NCBI GenBank assembly: GCA_001414345.1
Contig: LLCB01000228.1
Coordinates: forward strand, 34,069-98,068
DNA length: 64,000 nucleotides
Direction: 5' to 3'
Source of the DNA: Hymenoscyphus infarciens
Taxonomy: Eukaryota > Ascomycota > Leotiomycetes > Helotiales > Helotiaceae
Below are positions 44,182 to 55,232 of this stretch, piece after piece. The position numbers and the translations under genes were made by a program. The notes beneath the pieces were generated by a model. That model searched no databases and was not told the origin of the DNA. It saw nothing but the letters and a program-made list of their open reading frames with translations. Position 1 is the stretch's first letter. Every line of letters begins with the position of its first letter.

Positions 44182-45057
44182 ATGAGCAAGATGAGGAGGT
44201 CGGATCCTGACTATCATAAAAGAAGATTCTCTTTGAGAGATCTCTTTACTATGCACTCTTCATCTAGAAAGCAACACGTTCATCGGAGATCGCATTCTCA
44301 TTCCCATTCTCACTCTCATCATTCGAGTCGTCATCACCATCATCCTTCTCATTCGGGTTCGAGTAGAAGAAACTCGCACTTACCAAGAGGAGTTCCGATC
44401 TCGTCTTACAATTACAATTATCCTTCGAGTTATACCCCGGCTGGTTTGTTTCCCCGATCCCAAACCCCGGATTTCACAAACAAGAAAGAACAAACTAACA
44501 AACAGAAAATAGATTACTACGCCCAAGAACAACCCACCTACTCAACACCGCAAACCTACGAACCTGTCTACAACCCCACTCCCTCCCGTCACGGTCGCGC
44601 AAACCTAACAACCCTCCCACCAGAATTAAAACACCAAATCCACACAATCCTCGACCCCGTTTCTTCAACCTGTCTTGGTCTATCCTCAAAGTCCTACTAT
44701 CCAATCCATCGCTCCCACCATCCAAGAACTTCTCTCTTCACAATGGCCGAACCTGAACCATCACGCCACCATTCCTCATCCCGCCGCCATTCTAAATCCT
44801 CTCATTCTCATCCTCTCTATATCTATCTGAATAGGGATGCGAATTCCGTCTATGCACCCAGAGATAAGGTACTTGATCCTAGGACTGAGAAGTATGTTGA
44901 TAAGGAGAGGTATGCGGAGATGGAACGGGAGAGGGATGCTAGGGACAAGCGATATCTTTGGGAGGAGGGTAGGGACGAGAGAGAAAGGGAGTTGAGGCGT
45001 GTTTGGGGAAGGGAGGGGAAGCTGGGAAGGAGAAGGGGTAGGGGATGGATTTGGTAA
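44182..45057 (+). CDS. F-box-like protein with His/Ser-rich N-terminus
   Basis: A single-exon frame; the ATG at 44182 (MSKMRRSDPDYHKRRFSLRD) is preferred over an in-frame upstream start (44122), giving 291 residues. A His/Ser tract (SHSHSHSHHSSRHHHH, about residues 37-55) is followed by a Tyr/Pro-rich stretch. An F-box-like segment follows at about 140-175: LTTLPPELKHQIHTILDPVS then STCLGLSSKSYYPIHRSHHP, which fits the fungal pattern LPxELxxxIxxxLDxxSxxxLxLTxK. The C-terminal third is strongly charged with a long Arg/Glu-rich helix ending in GRRRGRGWIW. If it is an F-box protein it would link Skp1/Cullin ligase to a substrate. The helix could bind nucleic acid or partners. Moderate certainty on the domain. 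Confidence 0.65.
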   Translation: MSKMRRSDPDYHKRRFSLRDLFTMHSSSRKQHVHRRSHSHSHSHSHHSSRHHHHPSHSGSSRRNSHLPRGVPISSYNYNYPSSYTPAGLFPRSQTPDFTNKKEQTNKQKIDYYAQEQPTYSTPQTYEPVYNPTPSRHGRANLTTLPPELKHQIHTILDPVSSTCLGLSSKSYYPIHRSHHPRTSLFTMAEPEPSRHHSSSRRHSKSSHSHPLYIYLNRDANSVYAPRDKVLDPRTEKYVDKERYAEMERERDARDKRYLWEEGRDERERELRRVWGREGKLGRRRGRGWIW

Positions 45058-45857
45058 GTTGACCTTTCCCGGGGTTTTGGTGATGGCATAGAAGGGTAAC
45101 TAGAGGCTGGGAGGTATTGGTTTAAGTGTTTGGGAGTTCACTCGCATTGAAAGGTCAGGATTTTTGGTTTTTGGTGTGGTGTTTGTTTGGGAGTGGTTTT
45201 GTGTGGGGATTATCTGCACATGGAATTTGGTCTACTTACAGCGGGTCTGCATCCTTGGAGTTTTTAATTAGAGAATTTCCGGGGGTTGCATTTCGATTTG
45301 GATTTGATGTGCACAATGGAGTGGAGTTGAAGTTGGCCTATGTCTACCATTTTGGTATCACATTAGCAAAGCTGGTACTTGCTCGCGCTACTTAGGCATC
45401 TCGGGATAGATTGAGAAATTTAATCTCAACATTACAACATCCCTCTTGTGGAGATTCAGACTTCTACTGAAATTTGGGTCAAGGTGGTTACAAGAGGTTA
45501 GAGAGTTTTTAACCGAGGTATTCTGTTTACACGGCAGGGGAGAGGGAGGAATAAACCCGAAGGGATGAATAGGTGATCCCCATTCCGGAACATGCCAATG
45601 TCCACCCATCCAACTTAAAAGCCTCTCTTTTGCGAGTATCTGAGTGAGTTTACGTGCTTTTGAAAAGATTGGTCGCGAACCATATGGCAAAATCCACCTG
45701 TGAGAAGAAGTCAAAGTGAATGGAATCTTGGTCACTGGAGAGTGGCGGTGAAGTACATCTTTGTAACACAAGGTGAAGCTTCTGAGCGCAGTGAGAGAAA
45801 ATTAGTAACAAGTTTACTGAAATAATAATTCAACTTGACAGGTATGATGCTATGAAG
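45058..45857. other. Intergenic spacer, no gene seen
   Basis: Short frames 45126-45395 (plus) and 45388-45771 (minus) lack motifs. The region leads into the chitin-binding remnant. Confidence 0.4.
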
Positions 45858-46060
45858 ACCCTCTCTTACTGGGGAGTGTGGTGCAACCAATGGAAACTTC
45901 ACTTGTGCTGGAGGACCTCAAAAAGGGAAAGGTTGCTCATCGTGCGGATTCTAGTAAGTCTTTGCTGTATTAACATTTTGGTTCAGTATTTTACCTAAAA
46001 TTACGAATTAGTAGTACAACATCTGGATACTGTAAAACTAGCTGCCAGAGTAGCTATTGA
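45858..46060 (+). pseudogene. Hevein-type (CBM18) chitin-binding domain remnant
   Basis: Translating 45858-45953 and joining it across a 58-nt intron (45954-46011, GTAAGT..ATTAG) to 46012-46060 gives PSLTGECGATNGNFTCAGGP, GKGCSSCGF, STTSGYCKTSCQSSY and a stop. The spacing C..NGN.TC.G...C..C...T..YC...CQ..Y is that of hevein/CBM18 chitin-binding domains, with a slightly altered central CC motif. Only this C-terminal exon pair is visible. No start, signal peptide or upstream coding exon was found before it, and an upstream in-frame stop lies just before the candidate acceptor (TGAAG). I therefore treat it as the end of a broken gene, although a distant upstream exon cannot be ruled out. Confidence 0.55.
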
Positions 46061-46330
46061 AGCTGTACTTAAGCATGAAGAACCTATGTCTACGTGGAAA
46101 ATAGCCCAACCTATGTTAAATTAATTCAAAATTCCACAAACAGCTAAGTACAAGTATAGTTGTATTTTATGAAAGAAAACCAGTCATAGTCAGTCTCTAG
46201 TCCTCCCTGTTTTCCAAATAGCCCTCCGGAAATCCCTTAATGTATTCAACCAAGTTACTATAAACATCGATCTGATCGAAAGAGTATGTAATGACATATC
46301 TCCATCTAATTTCTTTAAACTAGCTATAAT

Positions 46331-46816
46331 TTAGAACTCCCATACATTTTCTATATATAACATACGACGCGAAGTTTCTTGCAACATTGGAAACCCGGGT
46401 CCGAGAATTCCACCTGTCAGGGTTGTGATGGGGCGGTGACTTTCGACAACAACTTGATTCAATGATAGCTCGAGCTTAGATAGTACATTCGTCTGCCATT
46501 CGTGGTCCCGAGCTGGTATGGTGCCGTCGGGAATATGTTGGTAAAGATCAGACTCCTTGCGTGCAACCTTTTGAACAGCTTTCCTCTCAGCACCATTTCC
46601 CCATAGTTCGTGGAGGATCGACTCAACATCTTCGGGATAGTTATCTTTACTTTCTTTGTCTATTTTCTGCCCTGCTAGTTCGTGATTAAGAATCTCCTTG
46701 TTGTACTGCAATATTTTCTCGCGATAATGCTTAATACAGACAGATATTTTCTCTCTTAAATCATCAGTTCCGAGGTTAGCATTAAACTCACGAACCGACA
46801 GGTAATTGACATATCG
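46331..46816 (-). pseudogene. Orphan open frame, probable gene fragment
   Basis: The minus-strand frame from 46816 to the stop at 46331 is open for 161 codons. It reads coherently: RYVNYLSVREFNANLGTDDL, KISVCIKHYREKILQYNKEI, ESILHELWGNGAERKAVQKV and TTLTGGILGPGFPMLQETSR. It is mostly helical with normal composition, but it has no ATG: the frame is closed upstream by a TAA and no good acceptor links it to an earlier exon. This suggests the 3' part of a gene that lost its 5' end. Family not recognised. Confidence 0.4.
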
Positions 46817-47399
46817 TTATTCATGTTTTATGGTTGAGAGAACAAGCGTAGAACACATGACTTGTGTATTTCAGGTTGTTCTTGGGCAATGTATGTTGGA
46901 AGACGTCACAGGTTATGAATTGTGCAAGCAAGGCGGTAAAGTCGATTGGAATAATTCTCAGTGACTCAAGGAGAGAGAGAGAAAGAGCGAGGAAGGAAAT
47001 GACGGGTTCATTTTGCTTTTTGGAATGACGACCCACACAACTAGATAGGTTTCTTGGGACGGCGCTTACCTACATGTTGCACTAAAGTCATCATACTCAG
47101 CTACCTTCAGGGGGTAGCTGCCAAGAACCCATCCAGAATATCACGTACAATCGTCCCCTTACGATTGCCACGAGTCTGCTGAAGACTACATAGCTTCCCA
47201 AGAAAAGACAGCTGAGTGGTGCACTACAACCATATTGCCGGGTTGCCCATCTCAGCCCACACATTTCTAGCCCAGAAACTACGTGATAGCGGGCCGACTC
47301 CGTTTGTTGCAATCGCCCGTGGAATTTTAACGACTATAGGGGTTTTCACTTTCTGATTACTTCCACAAGTTACTTTGTCTCGTTTCTGTGTGAACCGCG

Positions 47400-48455
47400 A
47401 TGACTTCAACTCGTGCAAATAAACGGTTATTATTGCTGCCATGTACCTTCATACTTCTCATCTATCTCGTCCCCTTCACCTCTCCCACAGCGCTCTATCT
47501 TTCTGTCTCCTCCAAACCCAGTATTCTGGACCGTATGATCTCCCCCAATGACGAATTCAATCTCAAAGACGAATTCATCCGTTGGGAAATAGAAGTCACA
47601 GAGAAAGCCACATGGAAGAGTTTTCGGACTATCCAATATGATCCAGAAAAAGGCAAGGGGTTTAGATTACGGAATATTCATTCAGGCTGTCACTTAGCGA
47701 GCTCCTTTCGTTCTTTTCCCGAGTGGGATGGGATGAAGAGAAATGATATTGTGTTGAAGGAGTTGCAGGGGACTAGTACGAAGGGGTGTCACGAGGGCAG
47801 CTTCGACTTTTTGGGCTGTTGATGGTATGTACAGAATTCCGCCTCCTCGCTTAAAGAGAGAAGTATATTCAACTGCACATGAAAATGGGCTAATTTCAAA
47901 CAGGCACCGAGCCGGTAGTCCCTCACTTTTTGGTTGAAAGGTGGGAACATAGTCTAGCTATTCTATCAGCAATGTTTAAACTGCTTGCACCCATCTTAAT
48001 GTATCCCCAGTATTCCAAACTAACAGCGCAGTAGCTACAAATTTCGGATCAAACACGCTGCCCTCCAATATACTCCCCCAGAATTAACTTCAATCCCCTG
48101 GCAACCTCTCAACCCCTCCACTAAGACCACCTCAAATCTGGCATGTATACTCTTCCTTTCAACATCTCTCGTATCTCGATTCTACATCAAAATTTCAACG
48201 GGATCTCTAGGATTAGGAGTTCAAAGACAAACGAAAGCAAAAACAGCGAAACGAGAATTGGGAGAGAGGGGGGGTGATAGGGTAACTCCCAAAGAACGTT
48301 TAGCACAACTGCGAAAATTGGAATTGTATTTCTACACTTGGTTCGTAGGTATAAGTGTCTTAGGAGATAAAATTGGTCTTATTTCTATATCTGGGCCTGT
48401 TCAAGTTGCGATTTGTGCTATTGGGTGGCAGATACATGTACTTTCTTACTCTTAG
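47400..48455 (+). pseudogene. MIR / protein O-mannosyltransferase-like fragment with membrane tail
   Basis: The first frame starts MTSTRANKRLLLLPCTFILL (one hydrophobic helix) and includes KGFRLRNIHSGCHLASSFRS then FPEWDGMKRNDIVLKEL. This resembles MIR motifs of protein O-mannosyltransferases (family pattern FRLRH..TGCYL...LPEWG), an inference from motif similarity only. It meets a stop at 47820-47822, next to a good donor (GGTATGT, 47824-47830). Further open segments follow at about 47907-48032 (VVPHFLVERWEHSLAIL) and 48048-48455 (RIKHAALQYTPPELTSIPWQ, then KLELYFYTWFVGISVLGDKI with two hydrophobic helices). Together they look like the C-terminal half of a diverged PMT-type gene, without the N-terminal catalytic region. 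The splice joins are uncertain and the in-frame stop suggests decay, so I list it as a pseudogene. Confidence 0.4.
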
Positions 48456-49457
48456 ATCCGTTAAATGGAAATGAAATGGGTTGAATACAGAGCGTTAATA
48501 CTGTACAGGCAGCTTAGAAGTGAAGAAAAAGACTTGGTAAAGCGAGAATAAAGGTTAACTTATTCTACAAGCAACCTTCGCTTAATATAATGAACATCCC
48601 CTTTGAAGCTAATGATGAAAAACTAAAGATCACACCAACCAGCATTCTAACACCATTGTGTTTGGTACTTCTCCTCCTATGACTTAGCATGTGAGAACAG
48701 CTAATCCTATTTTCTAAAGTAAATCGCCAGTCCCCAATCCCCAATTTTTTTAAAATCTTTCTTTGGAGATCTCACTATCCCCCTTCTATCCAAGGAGAGA
48801 GTAATACCCAAACCGACACCCATATCCGTAACAACATACTCTCCGTGGAAACTCAAATGACCACCCCCTCTTCAATCTCCATAGCAAGCCTAAAACCAAC
48901 AAAGATCCACCTCAAGGCCAGCCCAGCTCCAACAAAGCATAATTCACGGCCTATTCTACCACCTTTAACCCCTTGTATACTCTATACACCTACACGCTGA
49001 CTCGGAACATCATGATGAGATTCCTCCTTCACCAAGTCTTTGAACAACATTTCAATGATGCAGAACATAACTAGTGCGGCCTGGCCTGGCCTGGCTGGGG
49101 TACATAAGAGCCCTCCTGTTGGTTTCCCTTCTGAGAAGTAACATTACTTCAACAACCTGTAACACTCTTGTGAGGACATCGTAAACAGCACGGCAACCGA
49201 GCAAGACAATCTTTGAGATCCCCTTTCAAAAAAGATTCTTCAACTTGTCCCCAGTAGCGTACGCAACGATTCGAGAGACACGCGATTCATCAGAGGTACT
49301 CATCACCACAGCTAAATGCCATTTCAAACCTGGGCTAAGCCAAATAGGACTGGACCAGAGAAGGGCGAGGTAAGGAAATCAAATCCAATGTTATAGGTCT
49401 CATTTTAGCTAATGAAAACATGTATAGACCAACAGCAACTCCCCATCGACGAACAAA
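48456..49457. other. Intergenic spacer, no gene seen
   Basis: Mixed composition with a GGCCTGGCCTGGCCTGG run near 49080. It ends in the promoter region of the coiled-coil gene. No other feature supported. Confidence 0.5.
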
Positions 49458-50741
49458 ATGTCCCTTCGCAAGTCCGCTCAAGCTTGGGCCCACCACGAGT
49501 GGGACAAGATTAAGGAATTCAAGCCTAGCACTTCTCGCAGCAGAAGTAGCTCCTTGAATGGAAAGGCGGAGCCCCCTTTGGATCCCGGGAAGGAGAATGA
49601 GCGACTGGAAGAAGAGTTGGGAGAGTTGGGAGAAATTAACAGCAATTCTAAGAGAACCGAAAACGACTCCATCGAAGAAAAGTTGGCCAGAATGACAAAC
49701 ATGTATGAGAGCCTCAAGACAAAGTGCAATGACCGGCAACAAGAACTCCGAGTTCTGAGAAATGATAAGGCGGAACGTGATGCGAGTCTGCGGTCTCAAC
49801 AGAAAGAGCTCCTTAAGTTGCGCCCGCAAAACCAGCAATTGGATAACCAGATTTACGCATCCAGGGAGGAACTTCGTGCACAGTACGAGAGTCAGGTACA
49901 GGAATTGACGAAGACGAATTCCGAAACACTCGAGAAAAACAAAAAGGAGTACGAGGCAAAACTGAAGGGATACCAAGATGAGATGGAGAAAAAGAACAGA
50001 AAAATCGAAGAACTTCAGTCGGAAAAAAACGGCTTGAAGAAACAGGTTCTCGATCTCAACATTCAACGTGAGCAAGAGTCCCTCTCCAATTCAGGTTTCT
50101 TGGACAAGGAGCCGGCAGTTGTTTCCTCAGAGAAATGTCAAAACTGCGAAGACCTGCAGAAACAGCTCGAGACCTCCAACAAGACGATTGGTCTTCTGGA
50201 ACCAATGGCCCAACAATTATATTATCTTCGGCACAGGCTCCTGGACTCCATCACGAAAAACCCACTTTATACAGATGCCTCCACGAAATGGTTGGGCAAT
50301 AGAGCTGCTCATGATGGAAATATCGTTGTGGATGTCAGCCTATTCAAAACTGGCAAACACTTCAACGTCAGAGACCATTCGTACATCTTCGACCGTATGT
50401 ATGACTATCCAATCACGGACTTTTTGCACGAGGACTTTGATTTTGAAACGTTCAAAAATATGCCCACTGTCTGCAAAATCTTTGGGTACCGAGCAACAAT
50501 GGCGCACCAGCGCTCCTTTTGCCAGGATTCGGTGACTAAATATCAGGACAAGCAATACAACTTCCTGGAAAGGCAGTTCATGGTTTATTGGGAAAGACGC
50601 AACGACCCCGCTGAGTTAGCGGCTCTGGAAAACATGGCTGAAATCCAGGAAATAGAGGCAGCAATGAAACCTCTCATGGAAGCCATTACCAAGAAGGCAT
50701 CAGAGCGACGACCAAAGGGCAAGTCAAATCGTCGTCACTGA
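49458..50741 (+). CDS. Long coiled-coil protein, unknown family
   Basis: Intron-less, 427 residues. N-terminus MSLRKSAQAWAHHEWDKIKE, then a Ser/Pro-rich basic stretch. Residues about 45-215 are a nearly continuous coiled coil rich in Glu, Lys, Gln and Leu (ELLKLRPQNQQLDNQIYASR, KKNRKIEELQSEKNGLKKQV). A CQNC pair at about 228-231 precedes a second, more globular half (LEPMAQQLYYLRHRLLDSIT, then FKTGKHFNVRDHSYIFDRMY and FRATMAHQRSFC-like segments) and a basic C-terminus (ASERRPKGKSNRRH). No signal or membrane helix, so it is probably a scaffold or motor-associated cytosolic protein. No function assigned. The frame is unbroken and the composition uniform, so the gene itself is well supported. 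Confidence 0.75.
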   Translation: MSLRKSAQAWAHHEWDKIKEFKPSTSRSRSSSLNGKAEPPLDPGKENERLEEELGELGEINSNSKRTENDSIEEKLARMTNMYESLKTKCNDRQQELRVLRNDKAERDASLRSQQKELLKLRPQNQQLDNQIYASREELRAQYESQVQELTKTNSETLEKNKKEYEAKLKGYQDEMEKKNRKIEELQSEKNGLKKQVLDLNIQREQESLSNSGFLDKEPAVVSSEKCQNCEDLQKQLETSNKTIGLLEPMAQQLYYLRHRLLDSITKNPLYTDASTKWLGNRAAHDGNIVVDVSLFKTGKHFNVRDHSYIFDRMYDYPITDFLHEDFDFETFKNMPTVCKIFGYRATMAHQRSFCQDSVTKYQDKQYNFLERQFMVYWERRNDPAELAALENMAEIQEIEAAMKPLMEAITKKASERRPKGKSNRRH

Positions 50742-51855
50742 GGGATTTTGGGCCATGATGTAACTTCAAACAAGAGCCAGAATGAAGAAATAGCGGATAA
50801 ACAGGGACAGTCTATCGGAGTGTCGGGAATGGTTTTCTGGAAAATTGGGGCAATAAAAATTGGGAAGTCGGCCTGTTTCTGGTTCGGTTATTAGTCCCGT
50901 CCTTAATTTAGTAATATCATTTTCATTACTCCTAACGTTGAATTTTGTGACTTGATTTGGGTACTGGTGTAGACTGACCTGCTCTCTTAAAGCGAGTTTG
51001 AACAACCCATGCGGATTGAATTTGGCATGCAATTAGTAGCTGTGACGACGGAGTGAAAACAAGGCAAGTCAAAGCCACAAGAAGCAAGCACCGGCGAACA
51101 ATTATCGAAAGGAGAGAGAGTAAAATTGAATTCGATTTCTGTCTTATCAGTATTGGTCTTGCCCGTAATAAAAAACCACCGAAATGAATACTGGTCTCGT
51201 TCAAGTTTGTGATCTTGGAGATAATTGATGTATAATGAATGACCTGCTCTTTTGTGTCGAGTGGTAGGTATAGTTGCACAGTCATGACAAAAGAGGACCT
51301 CCCAGTCCATTTCCAAGCCCGCGCAATCGTTAGTTGTTGCCTTCCTGATTCTCTTGATGGGAAGGGTGGTATAACCGAGTCTGCTGCCGCTTTTACGCCA
51401 CCCACTGAAAGCCTAAAATCAAGCCTTGTTGCCTGATGAGGCGCCAATAGCGAATTCGATAGCAACGGAAACCACCAACAAAGTTTCGGGATTTCATTTG
51501 GGTTTGCTTTCGATATGAAGGCCGAGATGACATGGAAGATGCTGCGAGACGAGACGAGACCTCCGTAAACGCAGGCGGAAGTGGAAACTATTGCTAAATA
51601 AAGGGGATTAACCAATCAGGGTGGCTTTGAATAAGCTTACTCCAACCACCACCAAATCCCGACCCCATCCCGTCGGACTCGGAGTCAATATCGATATCCC
51701 CACATCTCGCACCACCGCCGCCGTTCTTTTCTGTCAGTCTCAGTCACTCCCCTCTTCCTCTTCTCTCACTCACCGCATATCCTGTCGATAGGAGAAAACA
51801 CCAATCCCACCCAACATCGCCAACTCACCAACTCACCAACTCCTCCACCGCCACC
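50742..51855. other. Intergenic region upstream of the ALAS gene
   Basis: Minus frames (50932-51615, 227 codons) overlap this stretch but contain no known motif and are probably chance frames. The end (51640-51855) is pyrimidine-rich with CACCA repeats before the ATG, consistent with the ALAS promoter and 5' UTR. Confidence 0.5.
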
Positions 51856-53761
51856 ATGGACGCCGTTCTTCGTCAGTCGAAGTCGATGTGTCCCTTCTTG
51901 CAAAAGACTTCGCCCGCGACTCTCCGTTCCCTCTCGACCTCTGCCCCGACTCGTCAAGCCTCACCATGCGGTGGCAGCATGTCCAACTTGCAGACCACTG
52001 CCCGTCGCTGCCCCGTCATGGGAAAGGCCCTCGCCGTCCAAACCGCAAAGACGAGCAAAGTGGGAATGGGAGGCGTGGCTGCCATTGGAGCCATCCGAGC
52101 TTTCACTGGGAAGTCCGGCAACAATGGGACTGGCAAGGCGCGCATTCATACCACTCGTCCTCGTGAAGCCAGAGCCATTGAGGATACATTGTTCAATCGC
52201 GAGCGTGGTACGTTTGGTCCGACGGCAAAATCTAAATTGTTACCCCGCTAACTCCCGAATAGTTCCTCTTCCCCAACACGTCAAGCCTCCAAAGGTTCAC
52301 CAACCCAAGAATGCCCCCAAATTCGATTACGAGGCTTTCTACAATACCGAGTTGGACAAGAAGCACAAGGATAAGTCTTACCGCTACTTTAACAACATCA
52401 ATCGCCTCGCAAAGGAGTTCCCGCGCGCTCACAAGGACAGCAAGAGCGAGAAAGTTACGGTCTGGTGTTCCAATGATTACCTCGGTATGGGTCGAAACCC
52501 AGAGGTTTTGAAATCGATGCACGAAACTCTCGAGGAATATGGTGCTGGAGCCGGTGGTACCCGGAATATTTCTGGTCATAACCAACACGCTGTAAGCCTC
52601 GAGAACACATTGGCAAAATTGCATGCCAAAGAGGCGGCATTGGTTTTCACTTCTTGCTATGTCGCAAACGATGCTACTCTTGCTACATTGGGAAGCAAAT
52701 TACCAGACTGTGTCATTTTGTCGGACAGCTTGAACCATGCTTCCATGATTCAAGGAATTCGCCACTCCGGTGCAAAGAAACTCGTATTCAAGCACAATGA
52801 TCTCGCTGATCTCGAGGCCAAACTGGCATCACTTCCCTCGGATGTTCCCAAGATCATCGCCTGGGAATCGGTGTACTCTATGTGTGGTTCAGTTGGTCCG
52901 ATTGAGGGAATATGCGATTTAGCCGAGAAATACGGTGCCATCACCTTTCTCGATGAAGTCCATGCTGTTGGCATGTATGGACCAAATGGGGCTGGTGTAG
53001 CCGAACATCTTGATTATGAAGCACATCTTAATGGCCGTCCTCGTGGTACAGTCATGGACCGAGTTGATATTATCACCGGGACTCTGGGTAAAGCGTACGG
53101 GTGTGTAGGTGGTTACATTGCCGGTTCCACCAAGATGGTTGATGCCATTCGTTCCCTCGCACCTGGTTTCATCTTCACCACTTCCCTCCCACCTGCCACC
53201 ATGAAAGGAGCCGAGACCGCAATTGAATATCAAATGAAGTACCAAGGCGACAGACGCTTGCAACAACTTCACACACGAGCAGTCAAAGATTCCCTGGCCG
53301 AACGCGACATCCCCGTCATCCCAAATCCCAGTCACATTATCCCCTTATTGGTAGGCAGCGCCGAGCTAGCCAAAAAGGCATCTGATTTACTCTTGGATAA
53401 ACACGATATCTATGTTCAATCCATCAACTATCCCACCGTTCCTGTTGGACAAGAACGTCTCCGTATTACTCCCACCCCAGGCCACACACGTGAATTTCGC
53501 GAAGAACTAGTTTCCGCCCTCGAATCTGTTTGGACCGAATTGGGAATCAAACGCACCAGCGAATGGGCCAGCCAAGGAGGATTCATCGGTGTTGGTGAGC
53601 CTGGCGTGAAGGATCCTGAACCTCTCTGGACCGACCAACAACTTGGTGTTGATAAGGTGGTCAAGGAGATGAAGAGGGATAATGTTGCTCCTGTGGGAAT
53701 CATGGAAGCACTTCTTGAGCGAGAGCGCCAGGAGATTGTGAGGGCTGGTGCTGCTGCTTAA
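51856..53761 (+). CDS. HEM1: 5-aminolevulinate synthase, mitochondrial
   Basis: Catalyses the PLP-dependent condensation of glycine and succinyl-CoA to 5-aminolevulinate, the first step of heme synthesis, in the mitochondrial matrix. Two exons (51856-52207, 52263-53761) with a 55-nt intron (GTACGT..GAATAG); 616 residues. The start sits in CCACCATGG. The N-terminus is Ser/Thr/Arg-rich and lacks acidic residues, as a mitochondrial presequence should, and contains heme-regulatory-like CP motifs (SMCPF, SPCGG, RRCPV). The catalytic core shows [64 protein letters not shown] and the PLP-lysine segment [15 protein letters not shown], ending in [12 protein letters not shown] and [14 protein letters not shown]. 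Length and layout match fungal ALAS. Confidence 0.97.
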
Positions 53762-55232
53762 TTTCGTACCTACCCCCCTTTTCTTTCGGTTGAATACCAG
53801 GGGAAGGACAGAGGAAGGGAGTGCTCATCAGACCCGACACCACATTCTTTGGAGCGGGGGAGATGCATATGCTATGATTTGATGGAGATGACGATGATGC
53901 TTTTTAGCTAGCTAGTTTACCTGAAATTGAAAACTTTCGCGGCTACCATTTACTTTATTTCATCTACCTATATATGACCAATTTTTAGTTTGTACTCGTA
54001 CCGCAGAGAGTAGATGTTTCGTTGTACAAGTGTACTTACTCCCCGAATCCCGAGGCACACCAGTAGGGAGATTAAGGTTGTCTTCTGAGGTTCGTCAATG
54101 GAAGACGGGAATAGGCAAATTCCACTCCCGCCAGGAACCCGAACTTGTAAATCGTCATCGCGCATACTAGTATAATATAGGGCCTTGATAACTTTCTTTC
54201 TGAAGAGGGTTCTCGGATAGACCACTGATATCTCCTTGGTTTCCATAAATTTTGGGTTCCAGAAGGCTGAGAAAACCTGGTTTTCTGGTTTTCTGCGTGC
54301 GTGCAAAAGTTTGATGGTTCCAGGTTTCCCAGCCACCTTTCAGCCAGTCTGGAAGTACGCACGCACGCACCCCACGAACCCAACCTCCTACAAGTGTAAA
54401 GGGAAGGAAGGGTAAGGTAGAGTACTCGTATTCGAGACTCGAGACTCGACGCTACAATCTGATTGTTAATCGACTTGACAACTAATTGTTTCTTGTATTA
54501 CTCTCGTCTCGTCTTGTGTCGCCTCGCATCGCACGATAATTTATAATTCTTCAACAGCAGAACAACTCACCTCAGTATCCATCACCATCACCATCACCAT
54601 CACGAGAAAGGCCAATCGCGGGAAACGGCACAGCACAGCACAGCACAACACAGCACACCAAAAGACTATCGATAAGACGGCCACGGCGACGGCTCCTTCC
54701 CAACCTGAACCTAAGCTGAGCTCCCCCTCCCCCGCATTCAGCACCTGCAACCTTCCTTTCCAAGTTCCCACTGGGTTGGGCCTTCAGCAGAATCTTAATC
54801 CTTCAGCTTGGGATCTGGAGGTCATTTTACGACGACGTGCCACTTGTACCACTACCCGTATTTGTCTACTCGAGAGAGAGAGACGACAACAACAACAACA
54901 ACAACAACCGCAATAATTTGATCCATCTCGGTTCTTCATCGTCTGTTTCTCGTCCTCCGTCGCACGGCCATATCACGATCGCCTCAGATCATTATCAGCC
55001 ACATCCGCGTCTCTGTTACGATCGGGCACGAAGAAGAGGAATAGGATTTCACGCATGAATCTTATATTCTCCCGCCCACCAATCCTATAGCACTATTATA
55101 GAGAATCATCTGTACTCGAAACATCACCGCCGCTTCACGACTCATCCGAAAGAAGAAGCGAACCCCCGGACGCTCTTTTATGCAAACCACCAATGCATTG
55201 AACACCGCCTCGCGCCCCGGAATCTAGCCATA
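53762..55232. other. Intergenic region with simple repeats
   Basis: ALAS 3' flank and 5' region of the next gene. A CATCAC run lies at about 54580-54603, CACAG runs near 54630-54660 and an ACAACA run near 54887-54910. No gene seen; minus frames near 54000-54400 and 54541-54771 are low-complexity. Confidence 0.5.

Noticed and set aside
50932..51615. 227-codon minus frame upstream of ALAS
   Set aside because: No motif, and the region behaves as promoter or spacer.
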